Numbered from the stretch's first letter, positions 1-11,132 are shown. The stretch is DNA of 64,000 nucleotides from Aurelia coerulea (GCA_039566865.1 CM076943.1:9782001-9846000); one strand, 5' to 3'. Numbers and translations: made by a program. Notes: generated from the sequence alone by a model not told the origin.

Positions 1-1462
1 TTCCATCTGATTTTACTGAATGGGACATGAGCTTAACGGAGGGGGCTCAACCCTCTAACATACCTAATCATCGATGCAGCATATCAACCAAAGGAACTGA
101 GAATTAAATGGCTTTCTTAAAATATTCACTTGAAAGAGGATTCCATTTCAGCTGTCTTCTCCTTGCCTCAAATTTTCCATTTACTTGCTATAGGTGTATA
201 TTGGCGATCGAATTATGTATGCGAATACAGTTAGATATACAAAAATTAACTGCTTTCTGTAAAGCATTTAAAAAAGGGAAATACTACTTTTGTTTGACCG
301 GGAAAGGATTCATAAAATGAACATTCCAGTAATTGCTGTGACCATGAGATACTGGGGGGAGGGGGGCAATTTTAAGCAATCGTGATATGGGGTAAAAAGA
401 TATTATGCTTTTTTGTTTTTCAAGTGAAACTTTTCATTCTTAAGCCTCCTTAACAATCAAGACCATGATACTAACTGCAAGAAACTAAACGTGAATTTCT
501 ACATGAAACAACATGGAAGAACATTCAAATTTGTGTCAGAGTAAGAACGAGACTGAATATCTCTATCTTAATTAGGGAGAGTCCGTTCGATCTGAAGAGA
601 GAATGTTACGGGCATTAGACTTCAGGTGAATATTATATCTAAGCCTAGCGAGCTGCAGTTAGATGACGAGTTAGATACGCAATTAACGAGTTCTAATAAG
701 CAAGCATTTTATTGAATCACGGAGATCAATGCAATTTCTGATAGCTCCGTTAGAATTTAAAGACTTGGGAGAAAGCATTTCGGTACAGATTAAGGTCACA
801 GGGTTGATCCTTGACTCTCCTCTCTTCGAGTCCCTAATCCACAAAAATGACATTTCCCTTTATATCTATACGTATATGTATTAGTGCTTTAGCAATTCCT
901 ATTGATATTGAAATAATTTCTCTACTGTTGTGTGTACATACAGCGATATTGGAATAAAATTCAAAATAATACTCGAGTGGATTAATCGTTAAGAAAATAC
1001 ATACAAAGGATAGTATCATAAAATATGGCATTAAAACATGTAATTTCGAAAAATGTGAAATGAAAAGTATCCTTACGAAAAGAAGACAATTTCTGAAAGT
1101 TCGTCAAAGATTTTGTCAAGTAACAATTCCATTTCGTGAGTTTGCAGTAGACATGTCTGATCAATGATCATTCTCTTTACGGTAACGCTTTGTTGTGCAG
1201 CACAGGTGCTATTAGCACAGGTGGGCCCAGAGACGATATACAAAATTGTTGCCAGTTTCTATGGTGACAATCATCATTTCTATATTGTCACAAAGGTTTT
1301 TCTGTACTTTTCAGGCATAATAAAGCGTGGGTTCCTTTCTTATAAGACAAGGTGCGCAAATCGTGACCAAACTTTTTAAGTACCAATCAACAGTGCATTA
1401 CTTTTACCTCGTGGCAGCTGCCGTTATTTTGACCAAAATTTCGTGGTATATGATAAACATCA
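1..1462. other. 3' flank of host gene, no gene seen
   Basis: AT-rich sequence without a supported ORF or repeat. A minus-strand AATAAA (TTTATT at 708-713) is a possible distal poly(A) signal for the host gene; this is weak. Confidence 0.4.
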
Positions 1463-1803
1463 TCACTTTTTCTTCGCTTGTGAAACCTTTCGAACTGATC
1501 TCTCTTTCAACGGCTCAAACCCATTGCGTTTCGCGTCTTCTGGGAGTAAAGTAGGCGTTATCGCTCTGTCTTCCATTTCAAGTTGTCCTAATTTAGTTGC
1601 ACTCACAAAATCCATGACTTTTTGTAAACTTGTGTCTTCATTTATCTTCTTTGACAGTTTCATCATTGCAGCTTCGTCTCCACCTACCAGTGGGTTCATC
1701 CAAGTTGATTTGCGAGTGTCTTTTAATTTGGTTCCCTTAGGCACGTAAATTTGAAATGCGATTTCGACGATCTGTGCTTTTGTGTACGAATGTTCTTTCA
1801 TTA
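1463..1803 (-). CDS. Host gene last exon (stop codon)
   Basis: Codes 112 residues plus TGA. Begins VMKEHSYTKAQIVEIAFQIY and ends in a basic tail (KVSQAKKK). Acceptor TTGTAG. The longer open frame upstream of 1803 is intron read-through and was excluded. No recognised domain, though the helical spacing continues the preceding EF-hand-like segment. Confidence 0.85.
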
Positions 1804-2051
1804 CTACAACTTCTAAAACAACAAAGAAATATGAATGTAGCAAGAGATGCCAGAAAAGTGCAGCTGAAGGGTTTGCTACGTCCAACTGTCCTCGCAACTG
1901 TTTCTTAAATCCCACAAAAAACGTTGCTATAAAAAAGATTGAGAAACTATTTAGATAGACTTTTGTGATCTAAACATGCTTTAGAGCAACTGCTGAGGGC
2001 AAATTCTAGAACTATAAGACAGACTTTAACGAGAACGTTTTAATATCTAAT

Positions 2052-2572
2052 GGCTCAAATCTTCAAAGTCTTCCAAATCTTTCAAATCTTTAAAAAGGTA
2101 GGTGTAAAATTCATTTTAATTTTTCTTTTCATTGAATTGCTTGAAAGGAACTTAGGGTACTTCTCTATTAATCTGCCGTTGAAATTTGTTTGCATCTTAA
2201 TTATTTTCAAAATGGCGACGTTTTTAATTTTTTGAAAGAATTCATAAACATTTTTGAAAAGATTAAAATCATCGTAAATCCTAAACAAATTGAGGAAAAA
2301 TGACACAATCTTCAAGATAACTATAGTTTAAGACGATCTACAATATGGTACAAAGCACAAATCTGTCGCTCTTCTGATTTCGGATGCAGAAATTTGATGA
2401 AATCTCACCTTCAAATATAATAGATACCGCCATTTTGAAACAAGTCAAGATATCAAAAGAGTTCCAAGGCAGATTCACGGCAAAGTACACAAAATTTCTT
2501 TCAAGCCATTTAATCAAAAGAAATATGAAATACAATTTTACACACCTTTTTAAAGATTTGGTCCCTATTTCA
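2052..2572. repeat. Degenerate foldback element, AGCATAGG (Mutator-like) family
   Basis: The left end resembles the TIR (CTTTAAAAAGGTAGGTGTAAAA) and the right end its inverse near 2540-2572. Same internal TTGAATTGCTTGAAAGGAAC phrase as the better copies at 14646, 33236 and 47827. The extreme ends and TSD are worn away. A related half follows at 2636-2710. Confidence 0.55.
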
Positions 2573-3267
2573 ACATCTAATTCATACTTTCATTTTAAAC
2601 AATAACGAATCATTTGTTAGCATGGGCTGTATATCTTAAAAAATCTGGTGTAAATGGGTATCAAATCTTGTTTTGATTAAATAGCTTTTAAGGAACTTCA
2701 GGTACTGTATTTCAATTTGCCGTTGATCTGGTCCCTCGGGAAGGGGAGGCCCTTTCCATATGCGGATACCGGAGGTGCCATTTTGTGGTGTTTGCTTTCT
2801 CAGGCAAAATATGACTTTCAGGGTGTCATTTTTGGTAAGATCATAAATGACCACAAATTTGGGGTATCACCATTGGAAAGATCATACATTTTGGTATCAT
2901 CTATAAAAAGTAATTGTTTAAGGCATTTATAGACCCATTGCTAACCATAATCCTTCGCGTTGCCAAAGTTGACTTTCGTATTATCTAAAAGTCGTTTTTG
3001 GCCTTACTTCTTTTTGTCTTGCTTTTCATTTGGCGTATAAAGAATCATGGTTGAAAATGGGTTTTAACGTTACGGATTTTGTCCAAATTGCCTTTAGGCA
3101 AAGAAGCGTTCGAAACTTTTATGGCTACATGTTTTGCTCACGATGTCTATTTTCCAAAAAAGTGTCCGAAACTTTTCGTCCCAATTTTTCGTCCGAAACT
3201 CTTCCACCCCAAACAGTTGGCTGTTAATGTAAATCTCAAACGTAAATCCAGGCTAGCATTGCATACC

Positions 3268-3352
3268 TTCTAGCCTCACTCCATAAGGACCCTCTAGTTA
3301 CGCTCATCTTACAGAGTTGAATTGCTGTTGTTGCTGTCGCTCCACTGTTGAC
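3268..3352 (+). repeat. Dispersed repeat, CCTCA-AAGGACCCTC / TTGTTG family
   Basis: Shares CATAAGGACCCTC, TTACGCTCATCT and a TTGTTG-TGTCGCTCCA end with 60868-60948, and in inverse with 15553-15634. Class unknown; no TIR or TSD found. Confidence 0.55.
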
Positions 3353-3418
3353 CAAAGCGCCATTATAAAATAAAAGAGCACAGGGAAACAAGAGACTCCA
3401 GGTAATAAGTCTACATAC

Positions 3419-3571
3419 CTTTCAAAGCCAATGAAATTGCATCTTCAACTTCTTTGCGAGATGGATAATGCCCACATGCTTCAAAGAATTTCTTGATGTC
3501 CTCATAAGTAAAAACTCCGATATGATCCTTAGGCTTTCCTTTTGCAATGCGATCATACTCAACCTCGTATT
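3419..3571 (-). CDS. Host gene exon 26 (EF-hand-like)
   Basis: Codes YEVEYDRIAKGKPKDHIGVF, then TYEDIKKFFEACGHYPSRKE. The hydrophobic spacing and the helix-loop-helix look resemble a divergent EF-hand pair as in calmodulin relatives, but the canonical D-x-D-x-D-G loop is absent, so calcium binding is doubtful. Acceptor CTGTAG, donor AAAG|GTATGT. Phase 1 in and 1 out fit. Confidence 0.85.
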
Positions 3572-3802
3572 CTACAGAAAGAGATGAAAAATATCACGGA
3601 ATAGCTTTTAACTGGCAATATAAATCTGATCAGTTAAAACAGGTCAATAGGATCAAGGAAAAGTTCCCTTTACGTAAGGTAATACTGGGCGAGAAAAAGA
3701 ACAAACGCCGTTTGAATGACCCTTGCTTCAAGGATATCACGGCAATACTACTGGCAAGTATATCATTGAAATAATGGATATAGAATCATTCGGCATCAGC
3801 TG

Positions 3803-4160
3803 CCGGGGGGGGGGGGGGTAACTTAAGTTTCCATGATACGGGGTTGTGCCATTCAAAGCGCAAAACTACCACACATAAATCCGGGAAATTTTCTGAAAAG
3901 TATACCCATGAATCCGGAGAATTCCTGAAAAGTATACCCATAAATCCGGAAAATTTATGAAAAGTATACCCATAAATCCGGAAAAGCCGAAAAAGTTCAC
4001 CCATAAATGAAGTTTTGCTAAAAATCATACCCATAAATCCGGAAAATATAAAAAATCGCTGAAAACCATACCCATAAATCCGGACTCTATCATGAAAAGG
4101 TACTCTAAAAAATGGCACAACCCCGTACCATGGAGAACTTAAGTTACCCTCCCCCCCAGG
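3803..4160. mobile_element. hAT-like MITE, poly-G ends, 8-bp TSD
   Basis: Flanked by direct repeats ATCAGCTG at 3795-3802 and 4161-4168. Terminal inverted repeats run CCGGGGGG...TAACTTAAGTT and on to a shared GGTTGTGCCATT. The interior is a degenerate minisatellite of about 30 bp built on CATAAATCCGG and AAAAGTATACC. No transposase ORF. An 8-bp TSD is typical of hAT elements; the superfamily is inferred from that. Confidence 0.85.
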
Positions 4161-4215
4161 ATCAGCTGACACGGTGAAATATCTTTATCACGAGTGGGCT
4201 ACCACAATTGGAGAA

Positions 4216-4427
4216 TTAAAATGTGCCCCTGTCTGGGATCGAACCCGGGGTCTTCCTGACAAAAGTTTTTCCAACACTCCTAGTTCAACGTCCCTTCATA
4301 TGGACAGCGAGGTGAGTTGCGAGGTAAGGCCTCCGAGAGGTCACTCATCCGGAGTTTGACCTCTCTCGACCGAGCTTAACTTCAGTCAGCTGGCGGAAAC
4401 TGTTTAAGCCGCTCAGCCACTCACCCC
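4216..4427 (-). mobile_element. tRNA-derived SINE-like element
   Basis: On the minus strand a pol III A-box-like TGGCTGAGCGG (4408-4418) and a B-box-like GGTTCGATCCC (4234-4247) are present, but about 165 bp apart, too far for one intact tRNA. A second piece of the A-box end is at 18352-18400. Confidence 0.55.
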
Positions 4428-4583
4428 GTGTGATAAATGAATCGACGATTGCTGTTAAATAAGAGCTTTAGTCTTAAAGTAACAGCATGTTAAAAAGCTT
4501 AAGTGTCAGATTACTCCCAACATCACCCTAGGAAGGAGGAGGATCCCAAGGTAATTACCGAAGGCAATTACATGAAATCTTAC

Positions 4584-4728
4584 TATTTCTTTTCTCGATA
4601 TATTCCAGTAATTCGTTAAATGCAAGTACAGCTTTTGGATCTTTGACGCCATGCCTTTCCATTATCCTTTCTAAGTGCAGCTTGTACGACTTCAAGAAGC
4701 CACCAAAATCCAAAGTTCTTTTCATCGC
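4584..4728 (-). CDS. Host gene exon 25
   Basis: Codes 48 residues beginning AMKRTLDFGGFLKSYKLHLE and ending ELLEYIEKRN, mostly helical. Acceptor TTTACAG, donor A|GTAAGA. Phase 0 in, 1 out. Confidence 0.85.
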
Positions 4729-5123
4729 CTGTAAAAAGGACATGTGAATATGTTAGTGTGGCACGAGCAAAGTAGACAACAAGTGATTCTTGACACATGA
4801 ATGTTTGGCCAGATTGTACCATTATCGCAGACTGATTATATTCGTCTGAGTTACCATATCGACATCAGCCATTACCACCTTACACTAGTTTTATAGGAAA
4901 CCAAGGGCAGGGGCAGGTAGGTATTTTCTTAAATTTTAGGACACTTTTTGTAACCAAAAGTTTCTAAATGAGTTTCTTAAATTTTTAATGCTAAAGTGTA
5001 GAGTTATTGTAGTTTTGTTAGAAGGCTCCTAAATAACTTAGTAAAATCTAAAAAAAAGCAATAACATAAATCGCACTCAAAACATATCAAAATACTTGCT
5101 ATTGCTATACAGTGTCAAAACAG

Positions 5124-5459
5124 TTTTGAGTGCTGAAGTGGACAAATCAGCTTAGAAATGTAAAAGTTCCAAGAAGTTTGATTAAAGCAGAGAAGAGAGT
5201 TAAAGCAGTTCACATACATCAGTTTGCAGATGCAAGCGAAATCGCTTGTTCCACAGTCACAATAGCTATAGTTGAGGATGAAACTAACAGAGTTATGGGG
5301 CTTTTAACATCAAAGTCAAGAATTGCAAAGAAGAACACATCTATAGCAAGATTAGAGTTAATCAGTGGTCTTATGGCTGCTAACATGGTGAGAAATCTAT
5401 GTAAAGTATTACAGGGACTGCCCATTCAGTCAGTTACTGTCTGGATCAAAGAAACCTAA
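5124..5459 (+). pseudogene. BEL/Pao retrotransposon pol fragment
   Basis: Open stretch with [17 protein letters not shown] then [20 protein letters not shown] and [15 protein letters not shown]. The HxFADAS...RLEL pattern is typical of the Pao-type peptidase/RNase H region of BEL/Pao elements. It is truncated at both ends, with no LTRs or other pol domains nearby, so it is a dead relic in a host-gene intron. Confidence 0.75.
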
Positions 5460-5499
5460 ATTACAAAACTTTCGTAACTTTTAATTCGAAAGCCATCTG

Positions 5500-5923
5500 C
5501 GATGGGCTAATGCTATCTGGGGGAGTCTTCCTAAATCAAAATTGACTATCCTCCGACGTCCGCAAGACAGAGCCCATTCGATTATTGATAAGGCCAGACT
5601 AAAAGACAATGGGTCTCATAATTGGTTGACCGTTGAACAACTAACAAACTTTGATCGATCAGTTATGACATACAAAATAATAAACAGGCAATGTCCCGAA
5701 AGACTTTGTGATAAATACCATCATAGGACCCAGCACTCCAACTAAGAAACAAGGAATTGCAGGGACCTACACATTTTCAAACCCAAAGAAATAATCAAGA
5801 ATACGACAAGAAAAGCTTTCACTATTCGGTTCAGAAAGTTGGAACGATATTTCCATCAATATCAGAGAGCTCTCTACTCTTAGTAGATTCAAAAAGCAAT
5901 TAAAAAGTTACTATACGAGCTGA
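5500..5923 (+). pseudogene. Non-LTR retrotransposon C-terminal fragment, frameshifted
   Basis: Reads RWANAIWGSLPKSKLTILRR, then LTVEQLTNFDRSVMTYKIIN up to a stop at about 5743. After a frame change the end is WNDISINIRELSTLSRFKKQ followed by LKSYYTS and TGA at 5921. This resembles the tail after the reverse transcriptase of LINEs common in corals (from memory of the family). At least one frameshift. It lies directly after the BEL/Pao relic. Confidence 0.65.
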
Positions 5924-6891
5924 AAACAACCTAAAACACGACTTCCTGGAAGAGCAGCTGCTAATAGATAGGTTTCTGTACATAATTTGGATTTAACTGC
6001 ACATAGATTTACATAGGTTTCTATAGGATTTTGTATAGGTTTCTTGAAGAGTGTGACGTCCAAACCGTTCTAAATGCCATTGATTAATTATCGAACAATC
6101 GACAAACTGAAAGCAAGTTCGAAAACAACCGACTTTTAGTTGCTGATGAGGCCTCAGGAGTGAGGCAAAGGCTTCGACAAAATTAACAATGTAAGTGTGA
6201 GTGTTATAAAATAAATGGCAAATAAACAAAAACACAATTATGGTGTATATAGATTGTATCAATGTAATTAGAATATCTACTTCTTATTTAGTATTGTGTT
6301 TGTAAGCTGAAGGGATTTTTGTGTATAAGAATTTAAAATGAAACTTCACGTAGGCTAGTTTCTCAAGTTTCGAAAAATTGACCCTGCCATTTCCTATAAG
6401 CTCTTTCTTATTAAAAATAGAATGAGTGCACTTCAATTCAATCACAAACAGTAAACAACAATCAAAATTGGGACTGATAATCTCGCCGTAAAGAGCTTGA
6501 TCAGCTGAGCCACATTTTGATGCGTCATACCAAAAAGCAGTACCTCAAAATTTTACATTAAGATACTGGGTGAGTCCGAAAAAAGCATAGCTAAAGGAAT
6601 GCTGCTGCCCCCGGAATGTCACAATAATGATATTAGTTATTACGTTGTTGAATAGTCGATATGTTCAAAATCCATTTAGGAATTTTCCTGGCCAAAATTG
6701 GCCACACTCTGCCGAAGATAAAGGGAATTTTTCGAGAAACACCCCAACCTCTTGAAGAAACCTTCAAAAGCGGCCTAAAACCGCGATAAAATTCCCATAC
6801 AGTTGCTGTCATAAATTCGCTCAAAGTCACTCTTTGCACCTTCAAAACCAAAAATAAGGTGAACAACAGATACAAGATTCAAGGTATTTAC
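5924..6891. other. Intron sequence, nothing firm recognised
   Basis: AT-rich intron. GGTTTCTRTA-type short repeats at 5970-6050 and a TGGGTGAGTC phrase at 6566, similar to one at 50850, may be transposon ends. No gene supported. Confidence 0.4.
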
Positions 6892-6943
6892 CTTTTGCTT
6901 TGCTTTCTGGAAATATTTACGAACCAGCCATCCACGAACATAT
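6892..6943 (-). CDS. Host gene exon 24 (IQ second half)
   Basis: Codes YVRGWLVRKYFQKAKQK. With exon 23 it gives AAAITIQRYVRGWLVRKYF, a full IQxxxRGxxxR motif. Acceptor TTACTAG, donor AAG|GTAAAT, phase 0 out. Confidence 0.85.
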
Positions 6944-7237
6944 CTAGTAAAAGCAAAAACATAATATCATATATAATAGAGTGCCATTTATTAAGGAAAT
7001 AATTTCACAAAAAATCTAAATCCTTTAAAAACAAAAAGTTCAACAAAACATGAAAATTGAGAAAATTGAGAAATAAGGTATGAAGGTTCAGTTTAGCTGT
7101 CCAAGATCATACTTGAAAATGATTAAAGTAATGCATATTCTTTGATGGGTTCAGTCAAATCTGCTGCCTTCAGTTTGAAATACCCGACAGTGCAGAATAT
7201 CTAGGTTTGACCTGGGGATGGCAGTCTATCATATTAA

Positions 7238-7357
7238 AATTGTAGTCTGTCTCAAATTATATGCCACCTGCAAATTCCCGCGAATAACAGCAATAGGGGT
7301 GTTTTGCAAAGGAATTTTGCGATATCGCGAAACTCAGGTGACATCTAATTTGAGACG
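7238..7357. repeat. Short foldback repeat
   Basis: Arms TGTCTCAAATTATATGCCAC and the inverse of ACATCTAATTTGAGACGGTC, with an inner CCGCGA/TCGCG pair. About 120 bp, no ORF. MITE-like, class unknown. Confidence 0.6.
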
Positions 7358-7446
7358 GTCAGTTGAGCGTCACAGAAAGTAGCAACGCTATCCCCTGTGA
7401 AATATCTTCAAAACACAATCATGGGGATGATAATGCAAAGTGTTAC

Positions 7447-7509
7447 CTTTGGATCGTTATAGCAGCAGCTTTCATTTGAGCCTTCGTAGGACCTTTGTCA
7501 TGGAATAAG
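7447..7509 (-). CDS. Host gene exon 23 (IQ first half)
   Basis: Codes DLFHDKGPTKAQMKAAAITI plus Q, ending in AG that forms Arg with the next exon. Acceptor CTTTAG, donor AAAG|GTAACA. It supplies the IQ half of the last motif. Confidence 0.8.
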
Positions 7510-7564
7510 CTAAAGAAGACAGTAAAAACTCGTCAATCGATTGAAGCAAAATCACATTGACTTG

Positions 7565-7749
7565 GGCCCAGTTTAAACATCATTTTTTGCCGTGTCGAAT
7601 TTAATAGATGTTGCTAAAAACTTCTCAGTGTCAATTAAATTCGACATAAAAACGATGTTTTCATCTGCCATTTTGAATAGATAAAATAGCAGGAGTTCAC
7701 CAGCTCTGTCGTATCAAACAGCAGAAAAGAACCATGTTTAAACTAGGCC
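7565..7749. mobile_element. Foldback MITE (GGCCCAGTTTAAACAT ends)
   Basis: TIRs GGCCCAGTTTAAACAT and ATGTTTAAACTAGGCC; an inner pair GTCGAATTTAAT / TTAAATTCGAC. TTG flanks both sides and could be a 3-bp TSD. 185 bp, 55 bp upstream (minus sense) of exon 23's acceptor. Confidence 0.65.
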
Positions 7750-7856
7750 TTGACGAAGCTTCAAAGTTGTCAGTTGTCAATGTTTGCTAACTGCTTTCGG
7801 CAATGTTAGATTTGCAATCTATCATGGCTCTATGTTAATGATATCTTTATTCTTCC

Positions 7857-8103
7857 AATAGACCTTTTAGCTATTCTACAAAAGAGCCTGGATCGAGCGT
7901 TATTTTTATACACGAGGTTCGATAGAGTGGCGTTACAGCTTCTATCAATATTGCGCATATTCGAAAATTCTACAAAGTGCACTTTGTAGAATTTTCGAAT
8001 TTGCACAATAGTGATAGAAGCTCTTAACACCACTCTATCGAGCCTCGCTTATAAAAATAACGCTCGATCCAGGCTCTTTTGTAGAATAGCTAAAAGGTCT
8101 ATT
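7857..8103. mobile_element. Palindromic MITE, AATAGACC family, intact
   Basis: The 247-bp element folds on itself over its whole length. Ends are AATAGACCTTTTAGCTATTC and its complement; the centre (7959-8000) is a perfect 42-bp palindrome around GTGCAC with no loop. Arms also carry AGAGCCTGGATCGAGCG on both sides. Flanks do not show a clear TSD. Relatives lie at 17498-17681 and, decayed, near 8189-8300. Confidence 0.85.
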
Positions 8104-8188
8104 ATAAATGTTGCTCGCCTCCAAATGTCAGACATATGCGGCTATACTTTGTTGTCACTTGAAGACTAAATTGAAGTCCAAAATCATA

Positions 8189-8300
8189 ACAGGTCTTTCA
8201 GCTATTCTACAAATGGTTCTGGATGGAGTGATATTCGACCGGCTCAGTTGAGTGGGGCGTTAGAGTAGAATCAATACATTTGGTGGTTTCAATCTTTGAC
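8189..8300. repeat. Decayed half of the AATAGACC MITE family
   Basis: AGGTCTTTCAGCTATTCTAC and TCTGGATGGAGTGATATTC resemble the left arm of the 7857 element, with many changes. No right arm recognised. Confidence 0.45.
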
Positions 8301-8900
8301 TGAACTGCTACCGCTAAAGACAACAACATTCAATTTGATGAGATAAACGATTGTGGAGAGAGGGTCTTTGTGGAGCAAGGCTAGCGTCAGAGCCTCTATC
8401 ACTGTCGTACATGGGTGGAAAGAGTGCGCAAAGCCGCAAGGCAATAAAGCAGCCTCGCAGGAGGCTGGTCTGTCGGGAAGGAAGAAAAGGGAAGGAAAGA
8501 GAGAAAGCAGAGTAGAAGCTGAATCAAATAGAAGGAAGGAAAAGAAAGGAAACTACGAAAGAAAGAATGAAGAAATGAAAGGAAAAAGGTTGTAAAAAAG
8601 TATGGAAAGAAAAAGGAGGGGAGGAAGAAGGAAGGATGGAAGGAAGATAGGATGACAAAGAAAGCAAAATTTGAAAACATTAAGACATAGGAAGGAAAAA
8701 TAGAAGAAAGTCAATGTTTGGATTGTGCTCTTTACAGTTTTGTGATCCAAGGAAGCTTAAAAAGTAATTTCAGTTCCCAGAGGATTGTCGACTACGCTAA
8801 AATCTGGGACTACAGAAAGTTGACAAAACAATGGAAGGAAGAATTCTGATTTGACGTTCCTTCGCAGAAAGGCAAACATTTTTTTCAACCAGTACACATT
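8278..8900 (+). repeat. Dispersed repeat with purine-rich core (copy 1)
   Basis: Holds a (GGAA/GAAA)-type polypurine tract at 8475-8650, then AGGATGACAAAG, CAATGTTTGGAT, TTTTGTGATCCAAGGAAGC and GGAAGAATTCTG. The same ordered phrases recur at 32030-32720. The ORFs that cover the tract are composition artefacts. Confidence 0.7.
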
Positions 8901-9160
8901 TGAAAATTTGTCAGATTTTTTACGAAATGTACAAAATATCGCTTGATAGAGAATCCTCGTTGAATAATTAAAGGGTTTATTGTGCATAATGAATTCTAAA
9001 ATTTTCGCCAGACACATGTCACAGTGTGACATGCTTGATAATAACCGAAAACGAATGTGGTGCATACATGTTTCAGTTTTCAATTAATAAGACGTCATTT
9101 TGTCATCAAAGAAATCAAATAGCTTAATTAATTATTCTATAGGAGAGTAAGTCTACTCAC

Positions 9161-9229
9161 TCGTATATAGTTTTTGAAGCACTGACTTTATTTAATTTCT
9201 CATCTTGCTGAACTTGTAACTTTGCAAAC
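9161..9229 (-). CDS. Host gene exon 22
   Basis: Codes QFAKLQVQQDEKLNKVSASK then TIY; coiled-coil-like. Acceptor TTCGTAG, donor GA|GTGAGT. Phase 2 in and 2 out fit both neighbours. Confidence 0.8.
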
Positions 9230-9279
9230 CTACGAAAAGTAAAATCTATTGAGTAAAACTGGCAGCTATAGATAAAGTG

Positions 9280-9559
9280 CTTGATTCCAGATTGTAGACA
9301 TTGATAAACTAAAATTTTCTTGAAAACTAGTCTGTGATTTCTTAAAAAGTTTAGAAGATCGTTTTAAGTTTTTTTTTCAGAGTTTTTCTTGAATTCTAAA
9401 AGAGAGGAAAAATGTCAAATTCTGAAAATATTGAAAGTTCTGAAAATTCCAACGGTAGAAATATAGAGAAATAGTTAAGGTTTCCTTGAAGCTATTCAGT
9501 TCAAGGAAATAGGCCATATAATCTTACACCAACTTCTTTAAAGATCTGGAGACTATGCT
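9280..9559. repeat. Half copy of the AGCATAGG foldback family
   Basis: Only the right arm is clear: TTCTGAAAATATTGAAAGTT, CCAACGGTAGAA, ACACCAACTTCTTTAAAGAT and GACTATGCT. It matches the right halves of the copies at 14646 and 33236; the left TIR is missing. Confidence 0.6.
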
Positions 9560-9640
9560 AAACACCCTGATTTGCAAATTTCGGCTTTGTTAGCCCTAGG
9601 TCCTATCCATAGCAAACATAATGAAGTACAATATAAGAAG

Positions 9641-9819
9641 TAAGTAATTTCAATTCAAAAGATACAGTGGATGCTAAAAAACACGACGTTTCGAGCATGT
9701 AATTGTCATCAAGTCCATGACAAGTCCATGTCTTGGCAAGGCTTGACTTGATAACGAGTACATGCTCGAAACGTCGTCTTTTAACATCTACTTTATTTTC
9801 GGTACTGAAATTACTTATC
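9641..9819. mobile_element. Foldback MITE (AAGTAATTTC ends)
   Basis: Inverted arms: TAAGTAATTTCAATTC with GTACTGAAATTACTTA, and ACGACGTTTCGAGCATGTA with TACATGCTCGAAACGTCGT. A small inner pair ATCAAGTC/GACTTGAT closes the loop. It ends 83 bp before exon 21's donor. Confidence 0.75.
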
Positions 9820-9901
9820 TATCATATTATCATATTGTCGTTTAGTTATAGTACCACCACACACACAACAAACGTATTTTTATATGATCAAGCACACTTA
9901 C

Positions 9902-10060
9902 TGTTTACTGCGAGCATAGACTTTCACCTGTCTTTCATTGTCTTTCTTCTTCAGCTGTTCTTTATATGTTTTTTCCCATTCTACGCTATCAACTTGAGGT
10001 GCACGCTGGGCTAACCTCTCTTCCATGAGATATCTTCTTGTCAGAAAACCTCGCATTGAC
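9902..10060 (-). CDS. Host gene exon 21 (IQ second half + helix)
   Basis: Codes SMRGFLTRRYLMEERLAQRA, then a Lys/Glu-rich helix ending VKVYARSK. The opening is the RGxxxR half of an IQ motif whose IQ half should lie in an unseen upstream exon. Donor ACA|GTAAGT, acceptor TTCATAG. Phase out 2 fits exon 22. Confidence 0.8.
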
Positions 10061-10605
10061 CTATGAAGAATAAATGTTGATTAGTGATTGGGATGAGTAG
10101 TTTAAAAGAATTTCACATTGTATGCTTGAGGAAATTCACGTGGCAGTCCTGAATTGTGGAAATTTCCCACCCACCCCACTCAAGTTATTCCTGAATGTTT
10201 TAGCATTCGAAACGAGCTTGCTCTGTGAATGGGCAGTTTTGTAAAACCACGCCTAACAGAGCATCCGTCCTTCTATAATTTAACCAATGAACTGCACAGT
10301 TAGCTCTTTCTTGTCAATTAGTAAAACAACATCTGTGACCTTCTCGACTGTGGACGCCCACGGAAGAAACAGATCCCATTACGAAGAAGAAGGGTCGGTT
10401 TCGAAATTCTTAACTCAGCACTGCTTTGGAACTGCAAATTCTCAATCAGGTTTGTAGACATGAAATGCTCGAAAATAGAGTACAATGAGCATATGTCACA
10501 CGCATAAATACCGCGAAACAAAGGGGTTGCTAAGTTGCTATGTGAATAAAACACAAATAGGCGCCATTAAAACTTCCATATGCCATATGCTTCCTAGGTG
10601 TTTAC

Positions 10606-10653
10606 CTTGTTGCGTTTAAGTCGTCTGGCATCTACTTTAATATCTTTCCATGC
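10606..10653 (-). CDS. Host gene exon 20 (IQ continuation)
   Basis: 48-bp exon with acceptor CTGTAG and donor AAG|GTAAAC, open only in phase 0: AWKDIKVDARRLKRNK. After exon 19 this reads AAVTLQKAWKDIKV, a plausible degenerate IQ motif, but the junction is off by one base as sequenced. Confidence 0.6.
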
Positions 10654-11005
10654 CTACAGTAATAACAATTACATTACATGTATAAGCTCGCGTTATTCTC
10701 TTGAGATGATAAGGCCCCCCGGAATGATTTTGCGCGGTAGGGAAGGATTTAGAGGTTAACAAATGATAAAGTGCATTCATGTCATCGCTATAGCGCATAA
10801 ATTCTAGGGAATCTAATCGTTGTTTGGGGCCATTATTTGATGAATTTTCGAAAGAACTTTCTCAAAAAATCCCTCATAACATCGAAACTGAGTGGCCCAT
10901 TTTAGCCATGCATTTTGTAAATTAATGAAACATGCTAGGAATTCCGCAAGACATTAAAAGAATATCATTGCTTTGCTATTTAGAGAACAATAGCCTTGTA
11001 AACAG

Positions 11006-11132
11006 AGCATAGGGCTCAAATCTTTAAACAGGTGTCGGTGTAAGAGTTTATTACCTGACAGTTTCCTTTCAAAGTTTCCTGACAATTTTACACCCAGCTG
11101 TTTAAAAATTCGAAAGATTTGCGCCCTATGCT
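11006..11132. mobile_element. Short Mutator-like foldback, 9-bp TSD
   Basis: TIRs AGCATAGGGC and GCCCTATGCT; the flanking direct repeat TGTAAACAG occurs at 10997-11005 and 11133-11141. Inner arms AAATCTTTAAACAG and CTGTTTAAAAATTCGAAAG pair. It is a 127-bp miniature of the longer AGCATAGG elements, and the TSD length agrees with the copy at 33236. Confidence 0.85.

Noticed and set aside
8475..8750. Ser/Phe- and Lys/Glu-rich ORFs here and at 31989-32384
   Set aside because: They are translations of a polypurine/polypyrimidine simple repeat.
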